Origin: Candidatus Poseidoniales archaeon
Lineage (GTDB): Archaea > Thermoplasmatota > Poseidoniia > Poseidoniales > Poseidoniaceae
Direction of reading: 5' to 3'
NCBI GenBank assembly: GCA_009887135.1
Contig: QXYA01000013.1
Span: 23,924 to 32,515 of the forward strand
DNA length: 8,592 bases
The notes under the pieces were generated by a model that had not been told where the DNA came from, searched no databases, and saw nothing but the letters and a program-made list of their open reading frames with translations. This document shows, one piece after another, positions 6,196 to 8,592 of the stretch. The position numbers and the translations under genes were made by a program. Positions within the stretch are counted from its first letter, which is position 1; each line of letters begins with the position of its first letter.

Positions 6196-7411
6196 ATGTG
6201 AAAAGCAGTTTTACTCCAGCTTGGAATGCTAGTTTTCTGAAGGCAGGTACTTTACGTAATAATGCCATTCCAAGTGGGACAGGCTTTTCGATATCTCCAA
6301 CTGAGTTAATCAGTTGAATAACCTCTGGTTTTGCAAAATTAGCAAAATGCTTGTCGAGTTCTTCATCTGTACGTGTTGATACGAGGAGATCACGTAGTGC
6401 CCGCGCTCTATCTTGTTCCTTTTTCATCTTCGGCCACGATGCTTTGGTGACGGATTTGAGATCTTTTTCAGTGAGTTTATCGTTATTTATTGCAATGACG
6501 AGGTTATCCACGATTGACGAGATTTGTTTGAATCCTGGGCCAAGACCTCCTCCAGTTGTAGGCTTAGCCATACCCGCTGCATCCCCAAGAACCATCACTC
6601 GTTCTTTGAACGGACGACGAATCATTCCGGAAGGTACAGGTCCACAATAGCGTGCAGTTTCCCGTACATTCTCAAATCGTTCTTTCCATAAAGGATGTGT
6701 CAGTAAGTCATTGTAACAGTCGAGAATTGTCTTTCCATCCAACATATCTGCCTTTGACCATAATCCGATTCGATGCGTGTCATTACCAGATGGAATCACC
6801 CATGCGAAAAACCCAGGTGCAATTTCAGAACCACTGTACATCTCGAGCCAGCGATCCTTGCCTTCATATCCCACTACTTCTGCTTGGAAGCCAACCATCA
6901 TTTCCTTTGGATGTCCCATTTTGAATTTCCTTCGTACCCAAGAATGTGCGCCATCGCAACCAATGAAGAGTTTACAAGAAACCTCGCGTTCAAGTTGTGT
7001 ACGTTGGTTCTTAATTGTCACAAGGACTCCATCTGGATGTATCACTGCATCGGTCGGCTGTGATTCGAGGATGATGTCTGCTCCTGCTTTCAAACCCTGT
7101 TGAACCACTTCTTGATCAAATCGTTTTCTACAAACAACATAGGTACGCAAATCCCCTTCTTTACCGACAGGAACAAGTGTTCCCGATGGGCCATGGATTA
7201 ATGCCCCATCAACATCTTGAACGACAGTGCCGTAAGCTTCAACCGCATGCATTGCACTTGGAGTTACAAGACCTGCGCACTGAAATGGACGTCCAATTTC
7301 AGTGTGTTCCTCGATCATCAATACTGATAATCCTCTCTCACAAAGCAGCCGAGATGCATAGCCTCCTACAGGGCCAGCACCGACAATGACGACATCATAG
7401 TCGTAGTCCAT
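6194..7411 (-). CDS. Geranylgeranyl reductase family FAD-dependent oxidoreductase
   Basis: Predicted flavoprotein that saturates isoprenoid double bonds. In archaea this family mainly reduces the geranylgeranyl chains of digeranylgeranylglycerol phospholipids; some members act on menaquinone side chains. It is 405 residues, near the usual family length. Visible elements: the dinucleotide-binding motif GAGPVG (11-16) after a beta strand; PFQCAG (42-47), the position of the family's conserved Cys motif; an IGCDGAHSWVRR segment (150-161); FFAWVIPSG (201-209), resembling the family's YxWxFP substrate-side motif; and the second FAD motif GDAAG (276-280) followed by TTGGGLGPG (285-293). There is no signal peptide or clear transmembrane helix, so it is probably a peripheral membrane enzyme. 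The ATG at 7411 has no clear Shine-Dalgarno, but placing the GxGxxG motif 10 residues in is right for the family. Lipid versus quinone substrate cannot be decided from sequence; the MqnC-like gene nearby makes quinone reduction worth considering. Confidence 0.9.
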   Translation of the reverse strand: MDYDYDVVIVGAGPVGGYASRLLCERGLSVLMIEEHTEIGRPFQCAGLVTPSAMHAVEAYGTVVQDVDGALIHGPSGTLVPVGKEGDLRTYVVCRKRFDQEVVQQGLKAGADIILESQPTDAVIHPDGVLVTIKNQRTQLEREVSCKLFIGCDGAHSWVRRKFKMGHPKEMMVGFQAEVVGYEGKDRWLEMYSGSEIAPGFFAWVIPSGNDTHRIGLWSKADMLDGKTILDCYNDLLTHPLWKERFENVRETARYCGPVPSGMIRRPFKERVMVLGDAAGMAKPTTGGGLGPGFKQISSIVDNLVIAINNDKLTEKDLKSVTKASWPKMKKEQDRARALRDLLVSTRTDEELDKHFANFAKPEVIQLINSVGDIEKPVPLGMALLRKVPAFRKLAFQAGVKLLFT

Positions 7412-7430
7412 GGTTGCTTTGAGGGGGCCG

Positions 7431-7442
7431 ACTTCATGAAGT
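7431..7442. other. Perfect 12-bp palindrome between topoisomerase and reductase genes
   Basis: ACTTCATGAAGT is its own reverse complement and lies in the 42-base gap between the topoisomerase stop and the reductase start. It could be a dimeric regulator site. A perfect 12-mer palindrome is expected about twice by chance in a window of this size, so the only support is its intergenic position. Confidence 0.25.
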
Positions 7443-7453
7443 TTCTTCCGAAT

Positions 7454-8592
7454 TCACCGTTTAGCGAACCGATAACCTATTCTTTGATTCTTTTTCAGAT
7501 AAAGAATTGCAGTGTAAGGATTTCCCGTTTTCTTGGCAATGAGGTCATCAAATGGTCCAACTTCACCTTTTTCAATCAAGATTTTCGCTTCCTCTCGTGT
7601 CAGTTCTCTTTTACCAATTTCCCGAGGAATATCGATTTTACATCCTGATGCACTTGTTTTAGGTCGATAATGTGTTTCAGTCTCATAGATTTCAGTCTTG
7701 AATTTAGGACATATGGCAACAACACCAGGCTGAACCTCGAATTTACGAGCGTCTGCAGCCGGTTCTCTTGGAGGGAATTCAAAACCAACTTTATTTCCGT
7801 CAAGAATGAGGAATGCCGGGAATGGACGTCCTCTTCGTGAAATAAAATTCTCGATAAGTGCTGATTTTCCATCGACCAATATGGCCTTTGCCTCATCTGG
7901 AGAAATTTCTCTCTTGCAGATCTCTTTGCCAACACCTCTGAATGTACAATTATCATTATCGCATGCATAATGTGTATCAGTTTCTCGAATTGTGCCATCA
8001 TCACACTTTGGACATGGACAAACTGCTTGATCTGTATTCTTTGCTCGTGTACCAGAGGACACCGCTGAGGTGACTTTCCCAGAGTCATCAATCGTAATCG
8101 TTGTGTTGTAGGATTCTCCGTTTCGATTAAAGAAACCGTGAAGGTCCTCTATTTTCTTATCTTGTAAGAGCCTTGCAGCGGTAGTTCTATCGAACCATCT
8201 TCCGCTAGTATCTTTCCAAAACACAAAAGTACAACCCTTGTCCTTTCCTTCGTTCTTCTCACATGTGTAAGATAGTGCAGTTTCTGTAATCGAACTATCA
8301 CATAGCGGGCATTGTCCAATTGATGTATCTTTTGTGAAGAGATCGCTCCTCTCATGATCACGAATTCTTGTGACAAGATCATTTGTTTGGTCGATGATGC
8401 GTTGCATGTATTCACTTGCCGCAAGTTTACCTTGTTGTACGTCGGTGAGTGCGGCTTCCATTTCACCAGTTAATTCCGCTGAGGTAATCCATTCCACTGG
8501 AATCCGTCTTAGGATTTCTATGATTCTAATTCCATGAGGTGCTGCATTAATCGCTCCAGATTGTTGCCGAGAAATGTATCCTCGAGAGAGTA
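7454..8592 (-). CDS. Type IA DNA topoisomerase (topoisomerase III-like), C-terminal part (5' end outside window)
   Basis: The frame is open to the right edge, so only the last about 378 codons are present and the Toprim domain and active-site Tyr lie outside. The first visible residues (GYISRQQSGAINAAPHG, then PVEWITSAELTGEMEAAL and GKLAASEYMQRI) match the end of the type IA catalytic core. The tail holds repeated topoisomerase zinc-ribbon/Toprim_Crpt-like modules. Numbered from the GTG at 8497: module 1 has C63, C66, C79, C89; module 2 has C160/C162, C165, C179, C184; module 3 keeps only C263 and C286 of four ligands. Modules 2 and 3 continue into the typical ..EAKxLxxxG..FxxxxGxPxxAxLxL..xxGxxF segment. 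The enzyme would relax or decatenate DNA by single-strand passage in the cytoplasm, with the tail aiding DNA binding. Topoisomerase III is favoured over TopA by the tail, but the core cannot be checked. The reductase gene starts 42 bases after the stop. Confidence 0.88.
   Translation of the reverse strand, partial: LSRGYISRQQSGAINAAPHGIRIIEILRRIPVEWITSAELTGEMEAALTDVQQGKLAASEYMQRIIDQTNDLVTRIRDHERSDLFTKDTSIGQCPLCDSSITETALSYTCEKNEGKDKGCTFVFWKDTSGRWFDRTTAARLLQDKKIEDLHGFFNRNGESYNTTITIDDSGKVTSAVSSGTRAKNTDQAVCPCPKCDDGTIRETDTHYACDNDNCTFRGVGKEICKREISPDEAKAILVDGKSALIENFISRRGRPFPAFLILDGNKVGFEFPPREPAADARKFEVQPGVVAICPKFKTEIYETETHYRPKTSASGCKIDIPREIGKRELTREEAKILIEKGEVGPFDDLIAKKTGNPYTAILYLKKNQRIGYRFAKR

Noticed and set aside
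7412..7453. Promoter for the reductase gene
   Set aside because: I found no TATA-like or BRE-like element at a suitable distance from the ATG at 7411; read-through from the topoisomerase gene is as likely.
7600..8091. 163-codon minus-strand frame
   Set aside because: It is an alternative frame inside the topoisomerase tail; the zinc-ribbon frame is clearly the coding one.

Overview
The window looks like a gene-dense chromosomal segment from a mesophilic, probably planktonic archaeon of the Poseidoniia (marine group II) / Thermoplasmatota type. The grounds are a geranylgeranyl-reductase-family gene, the archaeal-type Shine-Dalgarno GAGGTGA in front of two starts, a moderately AT-rich composition, and a huge Asp-rich lipoprotein with thrombospondin type 3 (TSP3) repeats of a kind common in these genomes. 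This is inference from gene content; no rRNA or other phylogenetic marker is present.

Layout: two plus-strand genes occupy positions 1-2000. They are the C-terminal catalytic part of an M24B aminopeptidase P/prolidase-type peptidase (open at the left edge) and, 10 bases later, a radical-SAM enzyme of the MqnC family (futalosine route to menaquinone). Four minus-strand genes fill the rest, read from right to left: the C-terminal part of a type IA topoisomerase with zinc-ribbon tail modules (open at the right edge), a geranylgeranyl-reductase-type flavoprotein, a two-helix membrane protein of unknown function, and a 1013-residue lipoprotein. The two gene groups converge and overlap by 22 bp at 1979-2000. 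There is no non-coding stretch above about 45 bases, and I saw no tRNA, rRNA, CRISPR array or insertion sequence.

The most notable gene is the lipoprotein. After a lipobox signal peptide come a beta-rich region, about 250 residues of TSP3 calcium-binding-type repeats, a roughly 180-residue domain I do not recognise, and a C-terminal domain that aligns with bacterial peptide-N-glycosidase F (PNGase F). Compared with the Flavobacterium/Elizabethkingia enzyme (from memory), the general match is strong. The catalytic Asp60 and Glu206, the substrate-site Arg248/Trp251 and all six disulfide cysteines have counterparts, but Glu118 appears to be Ser. It therefore looks like a cell-surface-tethered deglycosylating enzyme or a glycoprotein-binding derivative of one.

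The MqnC-like and reductase genes could both serve quinone biology (ring formation and side-chain saturation), but the reductase more simply fits archaeal lipid saturation. The minus-strand genes are spaced tightly enough (42, 10 and 29 bases) to be co-transcribed, though they share no obvious pathway.
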